Source of the DNA: CAZCVI01 sp964502145
GTDB lineage: Bacteria > Acidobacteriota > Aminicenantia > UBA2199
Length of the DNA: 44,791 nucleotides
Assembly: GCA_964502145.1 (NCBI GenBank)
Contig: CAZCVI010000064.1
Coordinates: 1 to 44,791, forward strand
Reading direction: 5' to 3'
Position numbers and translations under genes: made by a program. The notes beneath the pieces are model-generated. The model worked only from the letters and a program-made list of their open reading frames with translations, was not told the DNA's origin and ran no database searches. This document shows positions 1 through 8,121 of the stretch, in pieces (the first letter of the stretch is position 1; the number at the start of each line of letters is the position of its first letter).

Positions 1-204
1 GGTGATGGTTTGCGAAAGGATCGGTGATGGTTTTCAAAAGCATCAGTGATGGTTTGCGAAAGCATCGGTGATGGTTTGCGAAAGGATCGGTGATGGTTTT
101 CAAAAGCATCAGTGATGGTTTTCGAAAGGATCGGTGATGGTTTTCAAAAGCATCAGTGATGGTTTTCGAAAGCATCGGTGATGGTTTGCAAAAGCATCAG
201 TGAT
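1..204. repeat. 22-bp tandem repeat array
   Basis: Nine contiguous copies of a 22-bp unit of the form RGTGATGGTTTKCRAAAGSATC, plus a six-base partial copy, with no spacers. Copies differ at four or five fixed positions (G/A first base, T/G, G/A and G/C inside), and the variants alternate, as expected if units were duplicated in blocks. The array begins at the window edge and may extend further left. No open reading frame uses it convincingly. Confidence 0.95.
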
Positions 205-831
205 AAGATATGGTGGTGAAGGCTATAACTTGAATTTCATCGACGAAGCTTGAGGAAGTTTCTGGTTAAGATTTCAACAAGCAAGCAATAAAAAATAAAA
301 TGGTAAGGAAGACTTAAAGAGTCGTGACGGTAGGATGCGGTTTCTATAGCTTTTAATCGACCGCGAAGAATGCTGATAATAAATCGTTTCAAGAAAAAAC
401 CCTGTAAATGCCGCAATTTTTACTTTTAAATGGAAGCACTGGTTGATGTCGTTTTAGGAGAGATCGTTGAAATTTAGGCCATTTAAAAAGGTCGCCCCAA
501 AAGCTTGAATTAATCAATATTTTGGAGCTTTAATCAGAGATTTTCTACCGGGAATAGGTAAAAATAAACAAGTATCGCCCGGATGGGACCTGTTTTTTTT
601 TATGAACCGACATTGGCTGGAATGATTATTTTAGTCAATCTAAATTTTGTACTTCATTCCATTTAAATGGGTATTTCAGAGTCATTCTTGCCAATAAAAT
701 CCTTCCAACCCTCACAACATTCAGTCATTTAATAGCGCATTCTCGGTATTCCCGGCTGGTCTCTTCAAAAGCAGATTTACCCACTTAAGATGAGAACGAA
801 CCTCTTTATTTTATTCAGACTATAAGGCGCA
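205..831. other. Intergenic stretch without a recognisable gene
   Basis: About 630 bases lie between the 22-bp array and the stop codon of the ATPase-nuclease gene. I see no ORF with a ribosome-binding site, no tRNA-like cloverleaf and no clear terminator. The sequence is AT-rich with scattered stops in all frames. Confidence 0.5.
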
Positions 832-2412
832 CTACATGCCGAAAATATGAATGGGGATGCCTTTTATAACGCGTTCCTCTTTAAATATCTTATCTTGCCA
901 CGAGGCCGTTTCTGATCTGTTGATGATCAATAAGTATCCCTCTTTGGTCCCGCATTTGTCCATGTATTCCCAGGTTTGTTCCATGCCTTTTTGGATAGTG
1001 GTTTCAAGGTTGTTGTAAAGCAGTTTTAATTCGATCACCGCCTGTTGGATGCCCTGTTGGTATGGCCAGATGACCAGTATATCCGTTCTTTGTCTGCCCA
1101 ATCCGTATTCCCGTTCCACCCTGCCGCCGCCGTTCACAATATTTTGTAAGAACGCTTGTAATAACAATTGCGGCCCAGCTTCACGATAATCGAACCCACC
1201 TACCCAGCTTTCAAAATGTTTCCTGAAAAATTCTTGGAAAGCCGTTAATAGTTTGCCCATATCCAGGCTACCGTTTTCATTTTTATACCATGCCGAATTC
1301 TGATTAATCGTTAATTGCGTGCTGTAAGTAATTGTTCTGGGGATGACTTCCTGGTATATACGGTTGGAAATGCGCAACTGCCGATCTTTTTTGATCAAGC
1401 CCAGGTCCACCACATAATCGACATCATCTTCCAGTATTTTTTCCGCTTCCTGGGAACCCGCCAATATTGGTCCGATTACCCGGCGGACCCGTTCTTCTTT
1501 GAGTTTATCAGACAATTGGTCCAGATGTGTTTCCCGGCGCAAGATGAGATTTTCTTTGGCTTGTTGGATGGCCGCCTGGGTAATTTCGGTCTGTCGATTG
1601 CGGCCTGCTTCCATTTTAAAACACACTTCATAAGCCAGAGCATTAACCAACCAGGGTTGCCCTTCGGTTAAACTCCAAACGAGTGGGAAAATATCCTCGG
1701 AAAATCGTTGACCTGTTTCAGTGGTATGTTGGTGGTATAATTCTTCTATTTCAGGCAGCGAAAAATTCCCCAGTCGCAACGATTCTGATTTAATATTAAA
1801 AGCGCTACCGCCAGTGATTACGCTTTGATCTTTTTCAGAATGGATACGGTAATCCCTGACATCACGAACGCCACACAGGATGATACTTTGGGGAAAGTTC
1901 TTGGGACGGTCGGTATAACCACTGCGTAATTGCCGAAGCACTGAAATCAATGTGTCACCCACCAAACTATCGATTTCATCAATAAAAAGAACCACTGGTT
2001 TTTCATTCTGTTGCGCCCATAAACTCAAGGTTCTGGTTAATGCGCCAAGTTCACCTTTTCCCTTTAAAATTTGTTCCGCATTATCTTCGAAAAAAGAATC
2101 CTTAAGGTATATAGAAGAGTTCCGTGCCAACGCATTGAGTATTTCTCTCATGCCTTTTTCCACATTGGACCGGGCTGCCTGGGCGTTTTCGATATTCACG
2201 TACAAACATTTATATTTTCCCTGTTGGTTCAAGTACTCCATTAATGACAACAGATAGGATGTCTTACCCGTCTGTCTGGGTGCATAAAAGACAAAATATT
2301 TCTCCTGCTCAATTAAAGTGAGAATTTCATCGAGATCAATGCGATGCAACGGATCAATAAAATAATGATCTTCTTTTATAATCGGCCCGGCTGTATTAAA
2401 AAAACGAATCAT
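832..2412 (-). CDS. AAA/STAND-like ATPase with C-terminal PD-(D/E)XK nuclease-like domain
   Basis: A 526-aa protein. Near residue 45 is the P-loop APRQTGKTS, followed by a Walker B-like VVLFIDEID around residue 140; this is the AAA ATPase family found in many large bacterial genomes. After a winged-helix-like middle, the last ~110 residues contain RTDILV...AVIELK, the D-x(n)-ExK arrangement of PD-(D/E)XK nucleases often fused to such ATPases. I chose the ATG at 2412 because GGAGGAATAT directly precedes it; a longer frame would start at 2424 without a better site. A promoter-like TTGCAT-N17-TAGAAT lies upstream. The substrate is unknown; related fusions are thought to act on DNA or in defence, which is inference. 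Family assignment is fairly secure. Confidence 0.8.
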   Translation of the reverse strand: MIRFFNTAGPIIKEDHYFIDPLHRIDLDEILTLIEQEKYFVFYAPRQTGKTSYLLSLMEYLNQQGKYKCLYVNIENAQAARSNVEKGMREILNALARNSSIYLKDSFFEDNAEQILKGKGELGALTRTLSLWAQQNEKPVVLFIDEIDSLVGDTLISVLRQLRSGYTDRPKNFPQSIILCGVRDVRDYRIHSEKDQSVITGGSAFNIKSESLRLGNFSLPEIEELYHQHTTETGQRFSEDIFPLVWSLTEGQPWLVNALAYEVCFKMEAGRNRQTEITQAAIQQAKENLILRRETHLDQLSDKLKEERVRRVIGPILAGSQEAEKILEDDVDYVVDLGLIKKDRQLRISNRIYQEVIPRTITYSTQLTINQNSAWYKNENGSLDMGKLLTAFQEFFRKHFESWVGGFDYREAGPQLLLQAFLQNIVNGGGRVEREYGLGRQRTDILVIWPYQQGIQQAVIELKLLYNNLETTIQKGMEQTWEYMDKCGTKEGYLLIINRSETASWQDKIFKEERVIKGIPIHIFGM

Positions 2413-2452
2413 ATATTCCTCCAAAATTCCTCAGGTTATAGTTTATACTACT

Positions 2453-2481
2453 ATTCTATATGAATAATCATTTTAATGCAA
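2453..2481 (-). promoter_or_regulatory. Sigma70-type promoter of the ATPase-nuclease gene
   Basis: On the minus strand TTGCAT (2476-2481) is separated by 17 bp from TAGAAT (2453-2458), about 40 bases before the chosen start codon. This is five of six at the -10 box and four of six at the -35 box. Confidence 0.5.
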
Positions 2482-2524
2482 GACGGCCCAGGAAAATAAA
2501 TCCCCCACCAAGTTTCAAAAAAAA

Positions 2525-2638
2525 CTGGACTATCTGGACATACTGGACATACTGGACTAACTGGACTTCACAAAACCTGTAAATTTTGTCCAGCTTGTCC
2601 AGTAAGTCCAGAGCGTCCAGATAGTCCAGTTTTTATTA
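2525..2638. terminator. Hairpin of 9-bp CTGGACNNN repeats, bidirectional terminator-like
   Basis: The left arm has five CTGGAC units at 9-bp spacing (2525, 2534, 2543, 2552, 2561). The right arm has five GTCCAG units at the same spacing (2588, 2597, 2606, 2615, 2624). The arms form a stem of about 45 bp around an 18-base loop, with T-tracts on both exits (TTTTTATTATTTT on plus, a T8-type tract on minus). It sits between rtcB and the ATPase-nuclease gene on the minus strand, so it could end rtcB transcription. A second copy is at 15630-15720. Confidence 0.8.
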
Positions 2639-2643
2639 TTTTA

Positions 2644-4101
2644 TTATCCTTTTACTACAATTAACGGAATCAAACGGGCGACTTTTTTTGAGATACCCGC
2701 GCCTTCCGTGACTGCAATCACATCATCAATATCTTTGTACGCGGCTGGCACCTCTTCTTTGAGCCCCCGTTCGGAATGAGTAAACACCAGGATGTTTTTT
2801 TGTTTTAATTCTTGCCGTACATTCGTTCCCGCTGCCTGTTTGATCGCCCCATGACGGGAAAGCAACCGCCCCGCGCCATGGGCAGAAGAACCCAAGGAAA
2901 TATCCATGGCCTCAGGGGTGCCCCGCAACACGTAAGAACTGGTCCCCATACTGCCAGGAATCAACACGGGTTGCCCTACACGCCGATACTCCAGGGGCAC
3001 CTCTTTATGTCCGGGCGGGAAAGCACGGGTGGCTCCTTTGCGATGAACCAGAACCCGCTGTTTCTGACCTTTGAACTGATGCTCTTCAAACTTCGCGATA
3101 TTATGCGCCTGATCATAAACCAAACGCATCCCCAGCCCGGCGGCTGAAGCATGGAACATCTGTTCCATAATTGCCATAATCGTATCCATGATTTTCTGCC
3201 GGTTGGCCCAGGCATAATTAGACGCTGCATTTAATGCTTGTAAATACTGCGCGCCCTCCTTGGATTCAATCTCCGCGTAAACCAGTTGCGGGTCATTCAC
3301 TTTGATTCTTGACAGGTTCCGTTTGCGCAATCGTTCGATATAGTCGGTGGCCACCTGATGCCCAAAACCACGCGAACCCGTATGAATCATAATCGTTATA
3401 TTTCCTTCTTTTAAACCGAAGGCATGCGCCGCATCCCTATCATATATTTCATCGACCCGTTGTACTTCAATGAAGTGGTTCCCGCCGCCCAGCGTGCCCA
3501 CCTGACTTAAACCCCGTTCAATGGCACGGTCCGAAATTACTTCCGGCATAGAGAAATCCAATTTCCCCTGCGATTCAATGAACCGTAACGATTGCGCATC
3601 TCCTGTCGTGGAATATTTTTTAACGATCTCTTCCGCGCCGTTTTTTAATAGGCTTAAGAACTCTTTTTTATTGAGTAGCAACGTGCTTTTTTGCGTCAAC
3701 CCCGTGGGAATACTATTTAATATAGTATACCCCAGTGATTCTTTATGGTGTTCCATTTCGTCCGCCGGGATAGTTGTCGTCAGCAAGCGGACGCCGCAGT
3801 TGATATCATATCCGACGCCACCGGGTAAAACGATCCCTATATCGGCAGGAAAAGCGGCCACACCACCAATACTAAACCCATACCCATAATGAATATCGGG
3901 CATAGAATAAGAACTGGACATAATCCCCGGTAACATCGCCACATTAATCACCTGCTGCACAGAACCATCAGCAATCGCGGCCTGGATAATCTGCGCAGAA
4001 CCAAAAATCTCGGCATCACTGTTCATGTGCAACGACTTATGAATATCTTTATCCAATACCCACCGATACGGCGAAACTTCCGTAAAATCCTTGAATTCCA
4101 T
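2644..4101 (-). CDS. rtcB: RNA-splicing ligase RtcB
   Basis: RtcB joins RNA 2',3'-cyclic phosphate or 3'-phosphate ends to 5'-OH ends using GTP and Mn2+. At 485 aa it matches the usual 470-490. Visible family motifs are GGVGYDINCG (metal-binding Asp99 and Cys102), GGGNHFIEVQ, HTGSRGFGHQ, QAHNIAKFEEH, GSMGTSSYVLRG and SSAHGAGR, the last containing the histidine that is guanylylated. All metal and catalytic positions appear intact. I chose ATG 4101, preceded by GGGTGAG; an in-frame GTG at 4110 would add three residues. It lies 17 bases after the archease gene, its known activator, so the two probably act together in RNA repair or tRNA ligation. Confidence 0.95.
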   Translation of the reverse strand: MEFKDFTEVSPYRWVLDKDIHKSLHMNSDAEIFGSAQIIQAAIADGSVQQVINVAMLPGIMSSSYSMPDIHYGYGFSIGGVAAFPADIGIVLPGGVGYDINCGVRLLTTTIPADEMEHHKESLGYTILNSIPTGLTQKSTLLLNKKEFLSLLKNGAEEIVKKYSTTGDAQSLRFIESQGKLDFSMPEVISDRAIERGLSQVGTLGGGNHFIEVQRVDEIYDRDAAHAFGLKEGNITIMIHTGSRGFGHQVATDYIERLRKRNLSRIKVNDPQLVYAEIESKEGAQYLQALNAASNYAWANRQKIMDTIMAIMEQMFHASAAGLGMRLVYDQAHNIAKFEEHQFKGQKQRVLVHRKGATRAFPPGHKEVPLEYRRVGQPVLIPGSMGTSSYVLRGTPEAMDISLGSSAHGAGRLLSRHGAIKQAAGTNVRQELKQKNILVFTHSERGLKEEVPAAYKDIDDVIAVTEGAGISKKVARLIPLIVVKG

Positions 4102-4118
4102 GACACTCACCCTATTCC

Positions 4119-4544
4119 CTATACATCAAAAATAATGGTGGCCGATTTAACGCCCTCGTTTTCCTGCACCGCCAGATTATGATAGGTCACCGATTTGATT
4201 TCCAAGTTAATTTCCCGGTCCAGCGGGATCGTTAACAGTTCCATATTGATATATGTCTCGTTCGCTTCATGAATAGCCAACCCGACGGTAATCCTGCTTT
4301 TGTCTTGCAACAGGAACACCACTTCAGCCAGTAGATTAACCAGAATATTCTCGCAACTGTCCCCAAAAAATTCATAACTATACCGTTGTGGCAGAACCTC
4401 CGGTTCGCTTGTTGGTTGCGGCAGTTCGTCGAAATAGAGCAGGTTCAAACCATTCAGCGCCGCGCCCAATAGTTCCCCGTACCCTTTTCCCTGGATACGG
4501 ATACCCACATCTGCCGTCGTGGAGAACGTTTCATAATTTGCCAC
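4119..4544 (-). CDS. Archease, RtcB activator
   Basis: A 141-aa protein, the normal archease length. It starts with the family pattern FSTTADVGIRIQGKGYGELL, continues with ALNGLNLLYF, and ends IIFDV, where the acidic residues bind metal. Archease speeds guanylylation and turnover of RtcB, whose gene follows directly. The start is GTG at 4544, six bases after the rmlA stop, with AAGG in the spacer; an ATG at 4551 is out of frame. The tight spacing indicates co-transcription with rmlA upstream and rtcB downstream. Identification rests on length, the N-terminal motif and this neighbourhood. Confidence 0.92.
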   Translation of the reverse strand: MANYETFSTTADVGIRIQGKGYGELLGAALNGLNLLYFDELPQPTSEPEVLPQRYSYEFFGDSCENILVNLLAEVVFLLQDKSRITVGLAIHEANETYINMELLTIPLDREINLEIKSVTYHNLAVQENEGVKSATIIFDV

Positions 4545-4550
4545 CAGCCA

Positions 4551-5426
4551 TTACCTTTTTTCCCGCGCGCTTAATTCCAGGATATATTGACCGTATTGGC
4601 TGTTTTTCAAACGCGTGCCTTTTTCTACCAATTGGTCCCAATTTATATAATTTTTCATGAACGCAATCTCTTCCAGGCACGCGATTTTTAAACCCTGCCG
4701 CTTTTCAATCACTTCCACAAACGTCCCCGCTTCCATCAATGATTCATACGTCCCTGTATCCAACCATGCAAAACCACGGCCCAAAATTTCCAGTTTTAAT
4801 TGATTTCTCGTAAGGAACACCCGGTTCACATCCGTTATTTCCAGTTCACCACGCGCCGACGGTTTGATTGTAGCCGCCACATCGACCACATCGTTCGGAT
4901 AAAAATAAAGACCTGTTACCGCGTAATTCGAAGCCGGTTGTTTCGGTTTTTCTTCCAGCGAGATTACATTCATCTCGTCATCGAAGCCCGCTACCCCGTA
5001 TCGTTCCGGCTGTTTCACATAATACCCGAAGATCGTAGCCTGACCCGTGCGTGAGGCTGCTGCTTCCAGTTTTTCTACCAGACCATCACCATAGAATATA
5101 TTGTCACCCAAGATCAAACATACCGAATCCCGGCCAATGAATTCCCGGCCAATAATAAACGCTTCCGCCAAACCATTCGGCGCCGCTTGTACCGCGTAAC
5201 TCAGATGAATACCAAAAAAACTTCCATCACCCAGCAACTTAACAAAACTTTCCCGGTCTTCCGGCGTTGTGATGATCAAAATATCCCGGATATTGGCCAA
5301 CATCAACACCGATAACGGGTAATAAATCATCGGTTTATCGTATACTGGCAACAGTTGTTTCGAGACTGGTATCGTGATCGGAAACAACCGCGTCCCACTA
5401 CCACCCGCTAATATAATTCCTTTCAT
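4551..5426 (-). CDS. rfbA: Glucose-1-phosphate thymidylyltransferase
   Basis: Makes dTDP-glucose from dTTP and glucose 1-phosphate, the first step to dTDP-rhamnose and other dTDP-sugars for surface polysaccharide. The 291-aa product opens MKGIILAGGSGTRLFP, the nucleotide-binding signature, then SKQLLPVYDKPMIYYP, and has LILGDNIFYGDGL with the metal-binding Asp, and the sugar-site segments EEKP and GFAWLDTGT. ATG 5426 is chosen because GAAGGAGA lies five bases upstream; a GTG five codons earlier would overlap the preceding gene. No other dTDP-rhamnose gene (rmlB, C or D) is in the window, and its place before archease/rtcB is unusual but probably only organisational. Confidence 0.95.
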   Translation of the reverse strand: MKGIILAGGSGTRLFPITIPVSKQLLPVYDKPMIYYPLSVLMLANIRDILIITTPEDRESFVKLLGDGSFFGIHLSYAVQAAPNGLAEAFIIGREFIGRDSVCLILGDNIFYGDGLVEKLEAAASRTGQATIFGYYVKQPERYGVAGFDDEMNVISLEEKPKQPASNYAVTGLYFYPNDVVDVAATIKPSARGELEITDVNRVFLTRNQLKLEILGRGFAWLDTGTYESLMEAGTFVEVIEKRQGLKIACLEEIAFMKNYINWDQLVEKGTRLKNSQYGQYILELSAREKR

Positions 5427-5437
5427 TGTGTTCTCCT

Positions 5438-6133
5438 TCACGGTTTAAAAATATTCATGATGATATAGGACGCAGACACCGCGATAAATGTTTTGACCAG
5501 GAAATAAAGGGTGGCAATTGTCATCGCTTTCTTGAACTTCATCTTGGCATATACACTAACACCTGCTGCAATAGCCACGATATACCAGATATGAAACACA
5601 TTCAGCTTGGACAATATCAAAAAGCCGAGACTCCTGGGGTCCGGGTTCAAAAAGAGCAAAAATGGTGTGGCCACCACTCCAATAGGAACCCCTACCAGCA
5701 ATCCCAACGTCAACAACACCGTGGGCAATAACGTATCAATCAACGAGGCATGCGTCACCAGGGCGAAATAATTCACAAAAGTGCCCTGCGAACCCCCGAT
5801 ACCATATACCAGGTAAAGAAAAAAAGCACCAAAAACCAAACTGAGAAACAACATGAATATCGCTGCAAAACAGCCCATCACCCGTGCAAACACCGAGGTA
5901 TTCACAAAATAGGCTGCTTTCTCCTCGCCCATCAGCTCGCTGAACTGCGGGTCCTGTGCCATCCGCGCCATCTGTGCTGGAAACGACAGATAGACCAATA
6001 ACCCGATTGTCACCATCAACATAAAAAACGCCGGTATCCAATTCTTTTCTTCCATCACACGACCCAGTGTTGCTCCGGGCCTTTTAACCACGCCCAGCAG
6101 ACCACTGTAAAACCCATTTAACTTATCCGTCAT
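5438..6133 (-). CDS. Yip1-family multi-pass membrane protein
   Basis: A 231-aa hydrophobic protein with about five membrane segments. It has the layout of bacterial Yip1/YIF1-domain proteins: an N-terminal amphipathic piece with VKRPGATLGRVMEEKNW (the P-x-x-x-x-x-x-E pattern of the family), then helices near residues 32-52, 85-115, 125-160, 175-195 and 205-225. The function of bacterial Yip1 proteins is not established. The start ATG at 6133 has AAGAGG upstream. The gene ends 11 bases before rfbA, so it likely heads the rfbA-archease-rtcB transcript. Confidence 0.75.
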   Translation of the reverse strand: MTDKLNGFYSGLLGVVKRPGATLGRVMEEKNWIPAFFMLMVTIGLLVYLSFPAQMARMAQDPQFSELMGEEKAAYFVNTSVFARVMGCFAAIFMLFLSLVFGAFFLYLVYGIGGSQGTFVNYFALVTHASLIDTLLPTVLLTLGLLVGVPIGVVATPFLLFLNPDPRSLGFLILSKLNVFHIWYIVAIAAGVSVYAKMKFKKAMTIATLYFLVKTFIAVSASYIIMNIFKP

Positions 6134-6343
6134 AGCAAACCTCTTTCTTATTCATTTTGCATAACTTATTCTAAGGATAAATATTACAAAACTATTCAGT
6201 ATTTTGCAAATCTTTTTTGAAATTCCCTCCCATCCTTTTTCTTTTTCCTGTCCTTTCGGGTGCCCCGTGGTTTAAAAATTTGACCGTGAACCCAGTTTAA
6301 ATTGCCCTCATGGCGGGTGATCGTGAAAAATACGAAGAAATAA

Positions 6344-6373
6344 TTCGCTTTTTTCTTCAAAATGGTGTATAAT
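6344..6373 (+). promoter_or_regulatory. Promoter-like -10 box upstream of yggS
   Basis: A perfect TATAAT lies at 6368-6373, with a poor -35 (TTCGCT, 18-bp spacer). Transcription from here would give a leader of about 110 bases before yggS containing a small GATCCCC-GTA-GGGGTG hairpin near 6428-6442. I do not recognise a riboswitch. Confidence 0.4.
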
Positions 6374-6486
6374 AGAGGGTACTCTACAGTTTGGGAGTAA
6401 AAAGCTGACATGATATGAAGCAAGGTGATCCCCGTAGGGGTGATTAAGAAGAAGTTAGTTAACACCAAATTATGAGGAAAGTAGCA

Positions 6487-7170
6487 ATGAGCATTAAAGA
6501 AAATTATCAAAAAATTATCGGGAACATTCAACGAGCGTGTCAACGAGTGGATCGGGACCCATCCGAAATTATCGTCATGGGCGTGGCCAAGGGCCAACCC
6601 ACCTCCAAAGTGAAGGAAGCTTATGACTGCGGCATTCGTCTCATCGGCGAAAATAAAACGCAGGAATCCGAAATCCATCACGCCGAGTTACCTGGCCTGG
6701 ACATCCAGTGGCATTTTATCGGCAAGTTGCAAAAGAATAAGATCAATCGTATCTTGAAAAGCTTTGATTTTATTCAATCTGTAGATGGCGTCAAGTCGTT
6801 GGAGCATATCCACAAAAGAGTTGCCCAGGAGATCGAGGTTTTTATCGAGATTAATATCGGCGATGAGAAGAACAAATCCGGGTTCACTATTGATGGTTTA
6901 AAAAAAGCCCTTGATTATATTGCCATGTTAGACCGCGTGAAGATCACCGGCATGATGACCCTCCCCCCCCAGGATGATGACCCCGAAGAGATGCGCCCTT
7001 ATTTTCGCAAAGTGCGGGAATTAAAGGAAGAGATCAACAGTTTAGCATTGCCCAATTTTTGTATCAAGCATCTTTCTATGGGCATGAGTGCCGATTATGA
7101 AGTCGCTATAGAGGAAGGTGCCACCATTGTGCGCTTAGGCACAACCCTTTTTGGTAGGCGATTGAAGTGA
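6487..7170 (+). CDS. yggS: YggS/PROSC family pyridoxal-phosphate homeostasis protein
   Basis: A PLP-binding, alanine racemase-fold protein that buffers free pyridoxal phosphate and affects amino-acid balance; it has no known catalytic activity. The 227-aa product shows the family landmarks: VMGVAK with the Schiff-base lysine, GENKTQE (usually GEN.VQE), WHFIGKLQKNK, IQSVDGVKSLE, EINIGDEKNKSGF and near the end LSMGMSADYEVAIEEGATIVRLGTTLFG. I start at ATG 6487, six bases after GAGGAAAG; an ATG at 6472 is in frame but has no site. The stop overlaps the yggT start by four bases, the usual yggS-yggT coupling next to a division gene. Confidence 0.95.
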   Translation: MSIKENYQKIIGNIQRACQRVDRDPSEIIVMGVAKGQPTSKVKEAYDCGIRLIGENKTQESEIHHAELPGLDIQWHFIGKLQKNKINRILKSFDFIQSVDGVKSLEHIHKRVAQEIEVFIEINIGDEKNKSGFTIDGLKKALDYIAMLDRVKITGMMTLPPQDDDPEEMRPYFRKVRELKEEINSLALPNFCIKHLSMGMSADYEVAIEEGATIVRLGTTLFGRRLK

Positions 7171-7478
7171 TTACTGCCAATTTAGTGAAGGCCCTGGCCC
7201 AACTTATTCATATGGTGCTATACGTTTATTCCTTGATTATCATTGTGCGGTCTTTGATATCCTGGGTCGGTGATATTCCGCCCAATGCCTTCACGTATGC
7301 GTTGCGACGGTTAACCGATCCCCTGTTTCGGTTTGTCCATCGGTATTTACCCTTCACCATTGTCAGTGGTATTGATATCTCTCCAATTATCATCCTGATT
7401 ACCCTTTATTTTATTGATAATCTCGTGTATTCTCTGCTGATGAATTGGTCCTTGAGCCTTGCCCCCAGCGTTTTATAA
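7167..7478 (+). CDS. yggT: YggT family membrane protein
   Basis: A 103-aa protein with two hydrophobic regions (about residues 10-32 and 70-95). Between them is the family segment RSLISWVGDIPPNAFTYALRRLTDPLFRFVHRYLP, cited here in part: the core is LTDPLFRFVHRYLP. YggT proteins sit with yggS and divIVA or ftsZ in many phyla and are linked to division or osmotic tolerance; their biochemical role is unclear. GTG 7167 overlaps the yggS stop (GTGA), showing translational coupling. Confidence 0.9.
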   Translation: MITANLVKALAQLIHMVLYVYSLIIIVRSLISWVGDIPPNAFTYALRRLTDPLFRFVHRYLPFTIVSGIDISPIIILITLYFIDNLVYSLLMNWSLSLAPSVL

Positions 7479-7503
7479 TCGTAGAAAAGCGGAGTAGACC
7501 AGC

Positions 7504-7989
7504 ATGAGAATTACACCCCAGGATATCGTCGGACAGAAGTTTGAAATCAAGATGAAGGGATACGATAAAGATGAGGTCAGCCACTTTCTCGCCCAGGTTG
7601 CCGAGGCCATGGAAAACGAAATCCTGGAACGGGAACACCTGCGCATGGACCTGGAAAAAACCAGGGAAAAATTAGCCAAGTTCGAGAAACGGGAAGATGT
7701 CCTGCGGGATACATTGATCTCTGCCCAGAAGTTCTCCCAGGAAATTAAATCCAATGCCGAACGAGAAGGCGATTTGGTCGTCAAAGAATCGCAAATCAGA
7801 GCCGAAGCGATTATCAACCATGCGATCAGCCGCCAGAGAGATTTAAAAGAAGAAATTCGCAACCTGAAATTCAAACGCATTGAAATTGAAAACGATATCA
7901 TCAATATGCTCGGTTCTTTAAAAGAACTTATCGAATCCTACCGCAAAGATGATGACGAGTTTGAAAAGATCGAGTATATGGCCAGATAA
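7504..7989 (+). CDS. divIVA: DivIVA-domain protein
   Basis: A 161-aa coiled-coil protein. Residues 1-30 carry the DivIVA membrane-targeting signature (ITPQDIVGQKFEIKMKGYDKDEVSHFL), then two long coiled coils rich in Glu, Lys and Arg to about residue 150. DivIVA proteins bind curved membrane at poles and septa and recruit division, growth or chromosome factors. Outside Gram-positive bacteria short homologues in this yggS-yggT position are common and less well studied. ATG 7504 follows the yggT stop by 25 bases, with AGCGGAG upstream. Very likely one transcript with the two genes before it. Confidence 0.92.
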   Translation: MRITPQDIVGQKFEIKMKGYDKDEVSHFLAQVAEAMENEILEREHLRMDLEKTREKLAKFEKREDVLRDTLISAQKFSQEIKSNAEREGDLVVKESQIRAEAIINHAISRQRDLKEEIRNLKFKRIEIENDIINMLGSLKELIESYRKDDDEFEKIEYMAR

Positions 7990-7999
7990 CTTAAAAAAG

Positions 8000-8031
8000 G
8001 AAGCTAGGAAGTTAGGAAGCTAGGAAGTTAG
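8000..8031. repeat. 8-bp tandem repeat
   Basis: Four units of GAAGYTAG, alternating C and T at the fifth base, lie between divIVA and recA and are followed by a purine-rich tract. Confidence 0.85.
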
Positions 8032-8121
8032 GAAAAAAAAAGAAGCGGCTGGGCTGTGGTGGCAAATTAAGAATATGAGTGAGCACTAGAAAACAATTGA
8101 AGTGTGGAGGAAAAAAATAAA

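Noticed and set aside
1..204. CRISPR array
   Set aside because: Units are contiguous with no unique spacers, and there are no cas genes.
5426..5731. Plus-strand ORFs antisense to the Yip1 and rfbA genes
   Set aside because: Mirror images of well-supported genes; compositions typical of shadow frames.
6374..6486. Riboswitch in the yggS leader
   Set aside because: Only one small hairpin; no pattern I recognise.
6196..6681. 161-aa minus-strand ORF
   Set aside because: Lies mostly antisense to yggS and its leader; no domain, no ribosome site, low-complexity Lys/Phe-rich ends.
7990..8121. LexA/SOS box before recA
   Set aside because: No GAAC-N4-GTTC or CTGT-N8-ACAG type site found; the stretch is dominated by the 8-bp repeat.
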